The notes: generated by a model not told the origin, from the letters alone. 64,000 nucleotides of DNA from Nageia nagi (GCA_050084985.1 JBITNC010000001.1:56110001-56174000); one strand, 5' to 3'. Positions 21,801-34,590 are shown, counted from the first letter of the stretch. Made by a program: numbers and translations.

Positions 21801-22909
21801 TATAAAAAAAATATTCATGTCATAATTTATCAAAAATAAAGTTATGTTATAGTCCAAGAAATGAATATGCCCACAAAATCCTCATTTTTAAGTTTTTATT
21901 CTATTTATACTTGGCATCCCTATTATGGGCTAATGACATATTGAATTCACAATAACCTTTACCCAAATATTCATGATGTATTTATTCATTAGGATTTTTA
22001 TTAAATATTTTTCCTTCAACAACTATGACATGATTCCTAATCAATAATATTTTTTATCAAATTTAGAATTCGATGTCCTTTTTGATCCCTACATGGAAAA
22101 TTAACAACCAAAATAAATTTACTTACATAGAATATAATATAAACTAAGTCCAATATTTTAAATTTGAAATAATAGTCATATCATATTTTATGACTTTGAG
22201 TTAGCATGTATTGATCTATTATTTATGCTTTGAAATACAAGGAGAACTTGTTTTGTTATCACTTATGAAATTATATCCAAGGGATCATTACAACTTTAGG
22301 GGTCCAATATTGAATCCTTTGAAATATGAAATCATGAAAATTTTGATACACCTTTAGATGTAAAATCTAGAGAATCATATTGTGCATTGTTTTTTTACTA
22401 TCTTCTTGATTTTTTATGATCATTATCTTCATATCCTTTTCAAGTATTTTATTTGTATGTTGCAAAAGGTTTTGCATCCATTGCAATTCCATCTTATAAA
22501 TCAGTAGTAATCATAACAATCAATGATATACCTTTATCGATGCCTTGCACTCAACCCACTCTTTTGGGGCCTAGAAGCTTATAAAGGACATCATTCATTA
22601 TATATTTATTTATAGAGCTCCAAAATGCATATGGTATTACATTATTTGGGGAACATCGCATGTATAGTTAAATGGCAACATGCTAAAAAAATGATATAAT
22701 AATGGTTTGAAGTTATTATTTCCAAGGGAATATCACTTAGGATTTTTGAAGTAACTTTTGGTGATACAAAATATTCGTTCTTTTTTTTATGAACTTCCAT
22801 CCATATAGATACCCTTGGTAGTGGAGTTTTTACATTTAGTTGGCTCTTCCTCTACAAGGATATATAGTTGGAGATACATGAGGATAAGTCATACAATTTG
22901 AAGATAAGG
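21801..22909. other. Unassigned AT-rich sequence
   Basis: No gene, RNA or clear repeat is visible here. Confidence 0.4.
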
Positions 22910-23915
22910 CTTGGTACTTATTTAACAAGATGCATGATGTGAACAAAGTTTCATTATCTGTAATCATTGCAAGATACATATAAAATGGGTTTTATAAAAA
23001 AGGCCCTAAGACATGTATGCAAAGTATGAAAAAATACACAAGGAACATGAATAATTTGATAATATGCATGATGCAAACACAATTTCTTGCTTTGTAATGA
23101 TTACAAGATATACATAAAATGAGTTTTGTAGAAAGAGCCCTAAGATATGTATGTAAAAGGGGAAAGAATACATAAGACTCAATAATTGTTTAACAAGATG
23201 CATGATGCAAATAGAGTTTTATGGTCTATAATGATTGCAAAATACATACCAAAATGGTTTTCTAAAAAATACCCTAATACATGTATGCAGAATGTTAAAG
23301 AATATACAAGTCCTAAAAATTATTTGATAAGATGCATGATGTAAATACAATTTCTTGGTCTGTAATGATTGTAGGATACACATAAAATGGATTTTCTAAA
23401 AAATTCCATAAGATATTCATGCAAAATATGGAAGAGTAAACAAGGCACTAGAATTATTTGACAAGACGTATGAAAAATATGGTAGAATACATAAGGCCAA
23501 GGAATTGTTTGATAAGATACATGATTCAAATACAATTTCATGGTCTATAATAATTGTAGGATACACATAAAATAGGTTTTCAAAAAATATCCTAAGATAT
23601 GTATGCAAAATGTGGAAGAATACACAAGGCCTAAGAATAATCTAATAATATTCATGATGAAAACATAGTTTTATGGTACATAATGGTTATGGGATACATA
23701 CAAATTGGGTTTTTTTTAAAAAAAAAGGCCATAAGATATGTATGTAAAGTGTAAAATAATACAAAAGGTTCAAATTTTTTTTGTCAAGATATATGATGAA
23801 AACATAGTTTCATGGTATGTAATGATTAAAAGATACATCACACAAAATGGGTTTTTTTAAAAAGGCCTTAATATATTTAAGAAAAAAGTAGAAGAAAACA
23901 ATGCACAAATATGTA
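22910..23915 (+). repeat. 134 bp satellite derived from a PPR gene, about eight copies
   Basis: Units start with AAGATGCATGATG-like words at 22927, 23061, 23195, 23329, 23463 (only 50 bp long), 23513, 23647 and 23786. The spacing is 134 bp except for the short unit and the last. Each unit encodes, in two frames, FDKMHDANTISWSVMI, GYTQNGFxKKAL and then DMYAKCGRIHKAKEL, which are plant PPR motifs. Because 134 is not a multiple of three, the array cannot be one reading frame; it spread as non-coding DNA after the parent gene had lost the stretch between KKAL and DMY. Confidence 0.8.
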
Positions 23916-24300
23916 ACGAAAAATGTGTAAGAACACCTTTTTTCATTAACACCTCTACTCACATCACCTCTCATTTCCTCTTATCTACCCCTCCCTCAAA
24001 ATTATAAATAAAATGTTTGACCTTTCCTCTCATCTTGTCTACCCCCTCTCCATTACAAACTTAAAAAAATCAAAATGCCAAAAACAATTCAAGTGATCAT
24101 CTTTCCCTAATGGTATTTTTTATTTTTATTTTGTTGGTTGAGATGGAGGGGTGGTTCAAAACCACCTCCTTATATTTTTTTAGGGTAGGTTAAAATTAAC
24201 CTCTAAAAACTACCTTCATAATCCATTTATTTCTTACTTCTTACACTTTTTCATTTATTTTCATCTTTTTTGAGATCAGTATTTGAGGTATGGTTGTAGA
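23916..24300. other. Sequence after the PPR satellite, repeated from 20300
   Basis: CACCTCTACTCACATCACC and the following C/T-rich stretch (23945-24060) resembles 20310-20400, which follows the other PPR fragment. Both PPR pieces therefore belong to a larger duplicated segment. Confidence 0.5.
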
Positions 24301-24998
24301 TGATGAAATGCAACCCTAACTAGAGGTTAAGATGTTGATAATATATAGTGAATCTACACAACTTATGGACATTACTATGTTCCTTATTGCTTATGATTCC
24401 TAATAAAATATAATATTCATATAATGGGAACTAATAATGATGAAAAATCAAATGAGTGACTTAAGTTACTAAATCAGATTTATAACCTATGAGATACTTA
24501 TCACTTACCTAGACAATGAAAATACTCCTAGATGGAAGCTTGCTTGGAACTAAGCATAATATCCTTGATTTTATATTGAGATAACACATGTAACCTATAA
24601 CTGACACTATTGGCAATGCTAACACTATCACTCTTGAAGTATGGATAACATATAGCTTTTGAGTGTAACATATACAATCTTGATAGGTGGTGTCTAGAGA
24701 CATTGTCAAGGTTTTCAAGATTATATATATGGTCCTATCGAAATGAAACCTTACTTATCATCTAACCCATATATTTTTCTATCTATAGGCACATGAGATT
24801 ATTTGAAATCACCATTGTAACACAATACCAATGCTCATGGTTCCTTGCATAAACAAAGAGAAACATGCATAATATATTTATTATGTGGGACTTTATTGAT
24901 AATAATAAGTGATATAATGTTATCATAGATCATAATATATTTAGGGTCATATGAAAACTAGTGTGGGCCTAAAAAGCATACCAAATTAGGTGTCAACA
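24300..24998 (-). repeat. Possible 3' LTR of an outer element
   Basis: On the minus strand 24998 begins TGTTGACACCTAATTTGG, preceded by AAAGGGGAGAAAT (24999-25012), a typical LTR start behind a polypurine tract. The other LTR edge and partner were not found with confidence; 39370-39640 has weak likeness. If real, the elements at 25464-37517 inserted into its interior. Confidence 0.45.
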
Positions 24999-25012
24999 AT
25001 TTCTCCCCTTTG

Positions 25013-25458
25013 TAAGTTTTAATAAAATGAAATAAAATTATGCTTGCAAAGGAAAGAGGATAAAAAAGAATACTTCCCTAAACTTGATATAACTTTGAAT
25101 CAATAACTATTTATGATGTATTTTTCCCCCTCTTTACATTTATTGATCTAGAATATTTGACCATCAAGAATCAAGTGTAAAGAACTTGAGATGAAAAATA
25201 GAAAACCCCTTCCAAAGATCATAATAGAAACACATGTCATCTTATAGAGAAAACATCATGAGAAGAAAATATGAAATTAATATAATATTTTAATATCCTT
25301 CACTATCCATAGATTTGGTGTTGATGAAAGGGAACATTAATAAAAGAAACTCTATCATCAATATTTGATCATAACAACATAGATAGAACTTGAAATCTTA
25401 CTTATCATTATGATAGAATAATGTTCTAATAATTATCAATAAGAATGATATCCTTGAT
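25013..25458. other. Unassigned interior left of the next element
   Basis: No coding domain seen. Once the element at 25464-37517 is removed, this joins the sequence beginning at 37518. Confidence 0.4.
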
Positions 25459-25463
25459 GTTTT

Positions 25464-26207
25464 TGAATTTTTTAGATAGTTTTATAAAATCAAAACATTC
25501 ACCATACTCAATATAAATTCATAATTTAGATTCACATCTCTAAATCTAGCTTGATGCAAACAACATAAAACAATATTAGCATATTCATATTTAAAACAAG
25601 ATCATGAATTGAGACTAAAAACATCACTTTATTCTCACTCCAATGGTGGTTGATATTTTTTCAAACACCTAGTATTAAAAATATAATACCATAATACTTG
25701 ATACCATGGATCTCACATATAATCTATCTAACAATGCTTGCAAAACACTCCTATATACCTACAATGATCTAGATTAGTTACAAATAAAAAAATAATTGTA
25801 TATGTAACTAAAACTATGTAAAATTGAATTTGGAAGTCATCATTAACTTCCAAAACTATAAAAATAGAAACATGATCATATTTTTGAGATGTAATCATGT
25901 TTTTGAAATAATACAACATTTCATCTACAAAAATACACAAGGGCCTATGTTATTTGGTAGAATAAGGATAACTTTTTGGAAAATGGCCCAGATGATGATA
26001 AAACCTTCAAACTTGTTAGGAATCAATATACTCATTGAAAATATCTCTTTGATATCTATCTAATGCAAAAATAATCATCTCAATTGGATGTCTCTACAAA
26101 AATTTATATCTTCCCAAAGATGATTAATCTGTAAAAGAGTTAGAAATGCAAGTTAAAGGTTTTATCTTTAACTTCAAATGGTCTTTGATTAAGCTAAGAT
26201 TTCAACA
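25464..26207 (-). repeat. 3' LTR of the split non-autonomous element (744 bp)
   Basis: In element sense it starts TGTTGAAATCTTAGC and ends TAAAAAATTCA. It aligns with 28761-29273 plus 37299-37517. Related scraps lie at 18766-18900 (same strand) and 41535-41790 (opposite strand). Confidence 0.8.
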
Positions 26208-26218
26208 TTCTTCCCCTT
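26208..26218 (-). other. Polypurine tract of the split element
   Basis: TTCTTCCCCTT on the plus strand reads AAGGGGAAGAA in element sense and abuts the 3' LTR. Confidence 0.7.
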
Positions 26219-26299
26219 GATGTTGACTAAACTCAATGAGTTCAAGAATCATCAAAAATAGATTAAATGAGCTTTTTATTTCTCTTCCAATTATATAAG

Positions 26300-28520
26300 A
26301 AAAAAATTTAAAATTTGAAATTCTTTCTTTGGAATCCTTCACACTTCTGCTCTTCAAACAAGCTTTCATTTATCACTCTTATTATGTCTTGCAAGTACAA
26401 AATAAAAAACTTAGGTGACTTTTTGGGATAAACTCCCCCTTCATCAAAAATATCATAATACACATCAAAAATTTTGTTTATACCAAAGTTGTTCCATGAT
26501 AAATGAATAAAATTATACCAATCAACAATATTAATCCATATAACATCAATAATTAGAATACATTGATCCACTTCTATTTTCTAAATAACAATTTCACACA
26601 CCTTCGCATAAAATATCAAATAAAATAGGCCCAAGCATTGGAAAATGACATATGTAACTTCAAAAGTGCTCTTCAACATACATTGTATAAACATTTTATG
26701 ACTATCTTCATAACAAATATCTTCAAGATATAAAAATGAGAAATGTTTCATGTTAATAATTGGAAATAAAACATTACTCTCTCTAATATTATTCAAATTT
26801 GAACAAAACATTACCAATTATTATGTACACTACAACCCTTTCCAACTCTTCAACAATGTTAATAAAAATAATAATATCATATTTAGCAATAAACAATAAT
26901 TCTATCAACTTTCCACATGCTTTTATCAATATAGTGTGTACAATAATTATTCAAAAAAACTATTATTTTATGCATAAGAAATCACAATTAGCATTGTCTT
27001 AGTAAGACATTCATTGCTTTCTCCAAGTTTTCCTAAAATAGCCTCAAAACTTATCAATTTATCATTTTTTCAAAATAAATAATAAATAAAAAAACATTGG
27101 TGTAAAACATATTCATCAAAAATTATCTTTCCCTCAACAAGAAACTTGTTTAATGCTTCAAGAAAAGTGTGCAAAAAATTATCAAAAAAAATAATATTTA
27201 TCACTCCCAATGAGTGATATTTATCAAATATAGCCTTAGTAAGATATATCTTGTTTGAACTATCCAATGCATAATGTTTTCCACCCTTAAAATTAGGAAC
27301 ACAATTAAAAACAATCTCATAAAAATAGTCAACAAAATAATTTACATCCTTAAAATCATGTATATCAACAACAAGATAATCTTTACTACTATTCTCTTCT
27401 TCACACCACACATTCTTCAATCGAGAATACTTGTCTTCATCAATCAAGAATAAAACTTATTTCTTTTTCCTCAAGCTCATCAACTAAATCTTAACTAACA
27501 TCTCAAATAGGATCACCAAACATGATATCATAAAAAAACACCATAAAAATTACCATTATCAAAAACACCATTAAAATACAAATGAAATAATCCTACTTTG
27601 GTACATTCAAATCAAACTTGTTAAGATTGAAATCCACTCCATGTGAGTGGTATTTATGCTCAAGTAAATATGTATCACATTTTGCATATTTCCCCCTCTT
27701 TGAAGGAACTCCAATACAAGAAACATTTCAACATGGGCATGGTCTACTTTTAGAGAATCTTTGCATCTTGTAACTTCATCAAAATCATAAAGAAAGTTCT
27801 AATTTGCATCATTATAAACAATAGTAACATCATCACAATAAAGCTCTTTCATGAGAAGATCATAAACATTATCACTAAAATATGTAAGATCACTAACAAC
27901 AACAATTTCATAAATTTGTGGTGCCTCCTCACTAACATACAAATGTGGAATAAAAAAATGAATAAGATAATATCTTCTCTTAATCCTTAAAAATGCACTC
28001 TTAAAGTGCTTCACCAAAAAAATCTAGAACAAATATGCACTCTTCATCTTTATCATTTACTATACCTCTAAAAGAAGCAAAACCTCTTCTTCCTTTCCTT
28101 TGGAATCATACACTCCTCTTATTTTTAAATTTACCATTTAGACTTCATAAGTCTCATCCTACACATCAAATAATTTACAAAATAAAGGTTGATCTACACA
28201 AGAATCCCTCTACTCACAAAATATTCACAATTAAACTTAATCAAATTTACAATCTTCTAGATTAGTAGTAGTATGCTCATAAGCATTTTTAATTGCAAAA
28301 ATATGTAGATTCCCAAAACTTGCATCCAATATCCTCCAAATATCAAATGTTGATATACAACTCTTAATAAGAGAAAACACATTAATGGTTATAAATTTTC
28401 TCAATTCCAAGAGTTCCAAATAATTAGAGTTTTATTCCTCCTTTATCCTTCTTGCTTCACCTTATAGGTTTCTCCAATCCTTAGGTTCTTCATAACATTT
28501 TACAAAAATATTATAAATAT
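26300..28520 (-). pseudogene. Coding remnant of unknown family in the split element
   Basis: Read from high to low coordinates, minus-strand frames remain open for long stretches: 28419-28237 (ELLELRKFITINVF then CISTFDIWRILDASFG), 28017-27799 (APQIYEIVVVSDLTYFSDN then YDLLMKELYCDDVTIVY), 27447-27070, 26817-26581 and 26571-26308 (FHLSWNN-type aromatic segment, then DVYYDIFDEGGVYPKKSP). They probably come from one protein of roughly 600-700 residues, rich in Asp, Phe, Tyr and Ile. I recognise no gag, protease, RT, integrase, envelope or transposase motif. In place it corresponds to the only gene of the element. Confidence 0.55.
27070..27447 (-). CDS. Open 125-codon segment of the unknown element protein
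   Basis: This is the longest uninterrupted piece of the unfamiliar gene. The product is acidic and aromatic, with SSKDYLVVDIHDFKDVNYF, then FNCVPNFKGGKHYALDSS and a C-terminal HTFLEALNKFLVEGKI. No signal peptide, zinc site or catalytic signature is evident. The ATG at 27447 may be internal to a longer original frame, because codons of similar composition continue upstream after a stop. I do not assign a function. Confidence 0.4.
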   Translation of the reverse strand: MIDEDKYSRLKNVWCEEENSSKDYLVVDIHDFKDVNYFVDYFYEIVFNCVPNFKGGKHYALDSSNKIYLTKAIFDKYHSLGVINIIFFDNFLHTFLEALNKFLVEGKIIFDEYVLHQCFFIYYLF

Positions 28521-28742
28521 CCTTGCACAACAAATATATTTTAATATTAAATTTTTAAATTTTATAATCTAATCCATCAAAAATTAGAATTGGTAGGTTA
28601 GTTTTGGTAGCCAAGAAAACTAGAGAAATATCAACCCAAATTAAGAGCAACTAAAAAACTAATATCATAAATCAATTTTCATATCTCCACATGATTCTTT
28701 AACCCAACATTCCATCAAAGAAACTCAAAATAAATCTAATCA

Positions 28743-28760
28743 CCTAGATTTGATACCAAA
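28743..28760 (-). other. Primer binding site of the split element
   Basis: CCTAGATTTGATACCAAA is the complement of TTTGGTATCAAATCTAGG, close to the initiator-Met site TGGTATCAGAGC. It abuts the 5' LTR. Confidence 0.6.
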
Positions 28761-29273
28761 TTAAATTTTTAAAGAGTTTCATAAAAGCAAAACAATCAAA
28801 ATACTCAATATAAATTCATAGTTTAGATTCACATTCCTAAATCTAATTTGATGTAAAATAACATAAACAATATTAACATATTAAAATTTGAAACAAGATC
28901 ATGAATTAATATTGAAAGCATCACTTTATTTTGGTTCCAATGGTGCTTCACCTTCTATAAACAATTAACATTACAAATATAGTATCATAATGCTTGATCC
29001 TATAGATCTCACATCCAATATGTATAGAAATACATGAAAAAACACTCCTATATATACCTAAAATAATATGGATAAGTTACAAATTAAAAAATAATTGTAT
29101 ATGTAACCAAAACTATGCAAAATTGAATTTGGAAGTCATCATTAACTTCTAGAACTATCAAAATTGAAACATGATCATGTCTCTAAGATGCAAACATGTT
29201 TCTGAAATGCTACAATGTTTCATCTACAAAAATGTGCAAGGGCCTAATTTTATGGTTAGAATAAGGACAACTT
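28761..29273 (-). repeat. 5' LTR of the split element, left part
   Basis: It matches 25464-25975 and breaks at AACTT (29269-29273), where copia copy 2 inserted. It resumes at 37299. Confidence 0.8.
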
Positions 29274-29739
29274 TGATGAAATTAATCCTTTCTGAATTAA
29301 TGTCTAATTTACCAAGATCTCAAACAGGTACTTACAATATCAACACAATACCATAATAACATAATCCAATCTTACAAATAACATAGATATAAAGTGGTTC
29401 CTCCCTCCTTCAAAGTACATCTACTAATAAAGATCTTCTTATTCTCAAATACCTCTCTTACATAATCTCTCCTCTCTCTCCAAACCCTAAACCTAGAGCA
29501 AAGCTTGCTTTACAATTGTACTATATGAGAGGGAGGGAGGAGTACCTCTCTATTTATAAGAAGAAACCCACTCTTTAACCTCTCTTTAATCCAAGGGTAA
29601 GGTTAAAGATATTTCTATATTTAATCTCTTTTCTATTTTTATTCATTTAATGCTTTAAGGTATCTAAAGATACTTTAAACATTAAATGAATTTAAATTAA
29701 AGATAAATATTACACAATATTATATTACAAATTCTAATA
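29274..29739 (-). repeat. 3' LTR of copia copy 2 (466 bp)
   Basis: It aligns with 36826-37298. In element sense it begins TATTAGAATTTG (original TG now TA) and ends TTTCATCA. The T/C-rich TCTCTCTCC stretch and TATTTATAAGAAG near 29555 are shared by all LTRs of the family and may include its TATA box. Confidence 0.85.
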
Positions 29740-29748
29740 TTCCTTTTT
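29740..29748 (-). other. Polypurine tract of copia copy 2
   Basis: TTCCTTTTT reads AAAAAGGAA in element sense, directly before the 3' LTR. The same tract is at 54726-54732 in copy 4. Confidence 0.6.
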
Positions 29749-30780
29749 AATATAATATTGAGATAGAGCATAGAGAAAAGAAAAAAGAGGGAGTAAGAGA
29801 GAGTTCTCTTCCATAAAGATACAAGTGGAGATGAGAACTTTTACATCTTTGAGAAATAAGTAAGATCTTAGTTTGAGACTCATTACAATACCATTTGACA
29901 AAATGGTTTACAATACAATTATTAACCATAATTGGTTTCACTATAAGTATAGTCAATCAATCACTAAGTTGACATGTGAGCCTCCATGAGACTGCCCACT
30001 CAAAGTAAGTAACATGCATTCTCTAGGTGAAATTGAAAAGCTACAAGAAATTCATAAATAAGATCAGTTAGATGCATCATATAAAATATTCATATCAATC
30101 ATAAGATAAATGAACTAAGTAATTCCATCTATAAACTAGTCAATGATGCACTATAAGTCATCATGAATATGCAAAGCCAATACTCATGTTTATTTTTTTA
30201 TATTAGAAATATATTTTAATCAATAATAAAAAAGGAGCATATGAGTTCCTCACGTAGAGCAAACTAAGCATGAATATGTACATTTAAGATCAACACTATA
30301 TAACAAAATATCCTCCTAGAGATGAATTTGTCATCATAAATATGAATTCAACATAGGAATTCAAACTTCACTTCCCCTTGAGGATAACTTCATGAACCAT
30401 AAGAAATTTTCATAGTGTGCACAACAAAGTTTCTACAATGGTTTAGTGAATAAATTAGGAAAGTCAAAGTTAGATGAACACAGCTACAGTTGTTCCATCA
30501 AGAACTTTCTCCCTAATATAATGTTCTTTGACTTACATTGCACTATAAGTCATCAATAAGATGCTAATACATTGCTTATAGTCACCAAAAAATAATGTAT
30601 AAGCAAGGTATACAAAACATAAAAAAAATAAAATGCTCAATAACTTTATTTAGAAGGAAGAAGTTACAATGGATTCAATAAGAATTCAACCTTTACTTTT
30701 TTTTTGAGGGAAACCACACCAACTCAAAAGAATTCCTAAGCTTAGAGAATTAGGTTTCAAGAAGGGTTTTGATGAATAAA
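29749..30780 (-). other. 3' untranslated part of copia copy 2
   Basis: About 1 kb between RNase H and the polypurine tract without a recognisable domain. A motif beginning GAATTCAAACTTC followed by a CCCTTGAGG-like stretch occurs at 30350 and, decayed, at 30680. It also occurs at 56850 in copy 5, so it belongs to the family. Confidence 0.5.
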
Positions 30781-32150
30781 TTAGTAGATTTTAGGACTAA
30801 TGGACAATATTGCAAGTGTAGAAGACCATCCAAAACCTTCTCTCTAATGAAGTGGGCTTAAATTTCAACATGCTTTGTTCTTTGATAGAAAATAGGATTC
30901 TTTTCCAAATCAATAGAAAACTAATTATATGAAAAAATTTGAGATGGAAAAACTTGCTCATACCCAATTTCTTTTAGAAGATTCCTCAACCAAATGACTT
31001 TCTAGGCTACAACTAACATTGCATGATATTTAGTCTATGTGGTGGAGAGAGCACTAGTAGGATGCTTATTGAAATCCTAAGAGATATCACCTAAACCAAT
31101 GCTAAATACATAAGTATAGGTTGATTTTATATCATCTTTATCTCCTTCATAATCAATATCTAATTATCTTAAGAGAAAAAATAAGGGCAACTTATCATAC
31201 TTGAGAGCAAGATCCTTAGTGCCTATGACATACCTTAAAATTTACTTAATTGCATTGAGTTTCCCAATATACAACTTTTTCATAAATCAAACCATCAAAT
31301 TCATGGTAAAGGTAATATTTGGCCTAAAAATAATCTAATAAAGAATACTATCAATTAGTTTCTTATAAGTTGTAGCATCTACCAACTAAGAGTTGGAACT
31401 AAAAGATAAAATGTTTATAGGAGAAACTAGGATTGTAACATATTTGCATTCCACCATCCAAAATTTTGAAAGAAATATAAGATATACTTGGATTGATTAA
31501 GATAAGTACAATCCTTGTATTGGTACACTAGAATACCAAGGTAGTAGTGCAATAGACCAAGGTCTAACATTTCAAAAGTTACCTTAAGTTTGGATATGCA
31601 CTCTGGATGAGGACTATATTATTCCTTTTAATCAATAGATCATCCACATAGAGAATAATCAAGATCAAGTCTTGTCCTTGGTTGAGTACATAAATATTAA
31701 ATTCAAATAAGCATTTATAAAATCCAATGTCCTCAAAGTATCCTAAAATCTTTTTCTACTAGGCCCGAGGTGCTTGCTTATGCCCATACAAAAACTTATT
31801 TAATTGCAAACAAAAGATTCTTTGCCTTCCATAATAAATTCTTATGGTTGGCTCATGTATATTTTTACATCTAATTCACCATTGAGAAAAGCACTCTTGA
31901 CATCAAGTTGAAAAATTTTCCATCCCTAAGCTATTGAAAGAGTAAGGATTACCTTACACTAGGCATCTTTTCCACTGGAGCAAAGGTTTCCTTATAATCA
32001 ACTCCATATTTTTTAGCAAAACCCTTAGCTACTAACATTTCTTTATATTTCTCAATCTCACCAACTAAATTATATTTGACTTTATAAATACATTTATTAC
32101 CAATTACATTTTACTATTTGGAATATGAAATCAAATTCCAAGTTTGATTC
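30780..32150 (-). pseudogene. Copia copy 2 reverse transcriptase and RNase H
   Basis: On the minus strand at about 31630-31660 the frame reads GQDLILIILYVDDLLI; the catalytic YVDD is intact here, unlike copy 1. Homology with copies 1 and 5 continues on both sides. RNase H lies toward 30800. Stops and frame shifts interrupt the frame, so no functional enzyme can be made. Confidence 0.8.
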
Positions 32151-33530
32151 TTCATTAGAGTCTTGTACTCCACATTCATCTCATTCATCTAACACTCATG
32201 CTTTGAAGCTTCCTTGAAGGATGAGGGCTTATTCTTACTATCATTTTTGGTAAATAAATATTTATTAATAGTCATACTTCTTGTTATTCCTTTTGTTTGA
32301 GAGTTTTGTTCCTTAGGTGGCATATCCACACTAACATCCATCTAGTTACATGCAAGAAAAGAATCATCACCTTCATCTAGGTTTTCATAAGAATCAAACT
32401 ATTTAGAAATTTCATGTAACTTTACATCCTTAGACATAAAGACTGCTCTTGAGAAAGGTTTGTATAGCATGTATCCTCTATGTTGATTGTCATAGCCCAT
32501 AAAAATACATTTTTTGGATCTCTTATCCATCTTCTTTTTTTTTAGAAATAATAAAGGCATAAATGTCATAGCCAAAGACCTTGAAGTGAGAGATGTTAGG
32601 TTTCTTTCATGTTCATGCCTCATACAAAGTTTTACCTTCAACTAGTTTTATAGAAAGTCTACTTAAAATATAGATTGCAATATTTATAGCTTCACCCCAT
32701 AAGAAGCTAGGAAGATCTTCCAACATGATTATTTCCATTTCTTGAATGGTCTTATTTTTTCTTTCAGATACACCATTCTATTGAGGAGTGTAAGGGATTA
32801 TAAACTACCTCTTGATTCCATACTTGGTAAAAAAATTATGGAATTCATTGCTATTATACTAACACCTATTATCATATCTCAACATCTTGATTTTAAATCC
32901 AAACTAATTTTCTACTAAGACATTGAAATCTTTGAACCTATCAAAGGTTTGATCCTTATGCTCTAGAAGATAACCATATTTTATTTGTTGAATTCATTAA
33001 TAAAGGTCAAAATATAAGATGCTCCTCCAAGCAACTTAATTAGAAATGGACCTATCAAATTTGAATGCATAAGCTGGAGAGGTTGAGTTGCTCTAGTTTC
33101 TTTATCTTTTGAAAAAAAAATTGATTCATTTTGCCTAGAATGCACTTCTCAAAAAGGCTAATTGTATGTGATATTGTAGGCAAACCTTCCACAAGATCAT
33201 GATCTTTCATAACTTAAATATTCTTATGGTTTAGATGACCTAATCGATGGTATCAAAGATTACCTCTAAAGTAAAAATTTGTAACAAAGCATATCTTTGT
33301 TGGAGAATGATCCATAATGTAAAGGTCATATTTCACTTAACCTTTCACTAAAGTGGTAAGACCCTTTTTCATGCACCAAGAGTGTGAGTTAAATTTAAAA
33401 GAGTAACCTTTCCTTGCAACTTGAATTAAGGAAAGAATATTCATAGTGATTTTAAGCACATAAAGTACATTCTCAAAAATGTTTCCTTATAACTACACAC
33501 TCTCAATACCTTTAACTTCAAGGATTGAAT
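32150..33530 (-). pseudogene. Copia copy 2 integrase, pre-integrase region and protease tail
   Basis: The open segment 32399-32641 carries the integrase C-terminal signature (KRSKKCIFMGYDNQHRGY, then FSRAVFMSKDVKLHE). Decayed integrase core lies at about 32650-33050. The pre-integrase zinc region is at about 33050-33300, recognisable from the plus-strand equivalent of HNLGHLNHKN. The protease tail (VLEVQG-type) lies near 33480. Same order and spacing as copy 1, without its gag deletion. Confidence 0.75.
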
Positions 33531-34590
33531 TATCACCTATCACAACTGCATTTTTTCTATACTTATAAAAAAATTTAAACTTATCTTTTTTGAAACACAT
33601 GTGATTAGTGCATCCAAAATTAATAATCTAATCATTTGAAAAGGTGTGATACTTAGAGTAAAAGGTAGAAACATAAGAAAAAAATTTATTCTTCTTCTTA
33701 TTATAAGATTTGTTTGATTTTTCAGATCCTTTTTCACCTTAATCTTTATTTTTTTGAAGCAATCAACTTCCTTATGACCATAGATGTCACAAAAATTACA
33801 ATTTCTATTGAATTTAAATTTGGTTTTCTTTGAATTATCATGATCATAATTCTTTTTATTTTAACATTTCTTTAAGTTCTTATTAAGAGCATGAGAACCC
33901 TTCTTTTGGTTATGGCTCTTCATTTTAAAGTGAGGCTTCATTGAACCTAATTCCATAGAAGGCTCCTTAGAAGTGGTGATCAACACTTTATTGTTAAGTA
34001 TTTTTTCATGTTTCAAGAGAACCTTTGATATATTTTTTAAAGAGAACACTTCTTTTTCATCAATAAACCTAATTTCAATAATATTCACAAAGTGATTAAA
34101 TTTAGTAGAAAGGATTTGAAATATGATGAAAGTTAGAAACTCATCATTGATCCAATTGTAGCCACACCCTACAAGCTAGATCTTAAGCTTATTAACTTTA
34201 TTCAAATATATTACCACACTTTCATTTCTCTCTTGATATGATTACAATAACTTTTGAATAATGGTGAACCTTTTAGAGAATTGAGTGCTAAGGTAGATAC
34301 TTTTAAATTTATCCTAAGCTTCCTTTGCATATTTTGAAGAAGATACCATGGGGCAGATTTTATCTGAAATAGCATGAAAGATCATAGAAGTTGCCAAATC
34401 ATTTTTAGTATTATAAACTTCAAGTTCCTTCTCCTTTGATGGAGCAACTTGGTTTTCACTTACAATCATTCAAAATTTCTATGCTTAAAGTTATACTTTC
34501 ATCCTAGGTTTCCAAATACCATAGTTAGAACCATCTAGGATATGCTTGGGTGCAAAAGAGTCTTCCATTGCTACAAAATAATATGAAGAT
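33530..34590 (-). pseudogene. Copia copy 2 gag with zinc knuckle and protease active-site region
   Basis: From high to low coordinates: decayed gag N-terminal and central domain (34100-34590), an open segment 33861-34088 (EIRFIDEKEVFSLKNISK, then a Lys-rich tail), an intact CCHC zinc knuckle CNFCDIYGHKEVDC at 33759-33800, and a protease start at about 33600-33640 reading IINFGCTNHMC, where the catalytic Asp-Ser-Gly has become Asn-Phe-Gly. The zinc knuckle is missing from copy 1 and has lost its last Cys in copy 3. Confidence 0.8.

Noticed and set aside
23006-23608. Minus-strand frames over the PPR satellite
   Set aside because: Antisense shadows; the plus strand carries the PPR motifs.
27070-27447. 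Treating this as an intact host gene
   Set aside because: It sits between the primer site and polypurine tract of an LTR element and continues in other frames on both sides, so it is a fragment of an element gene.
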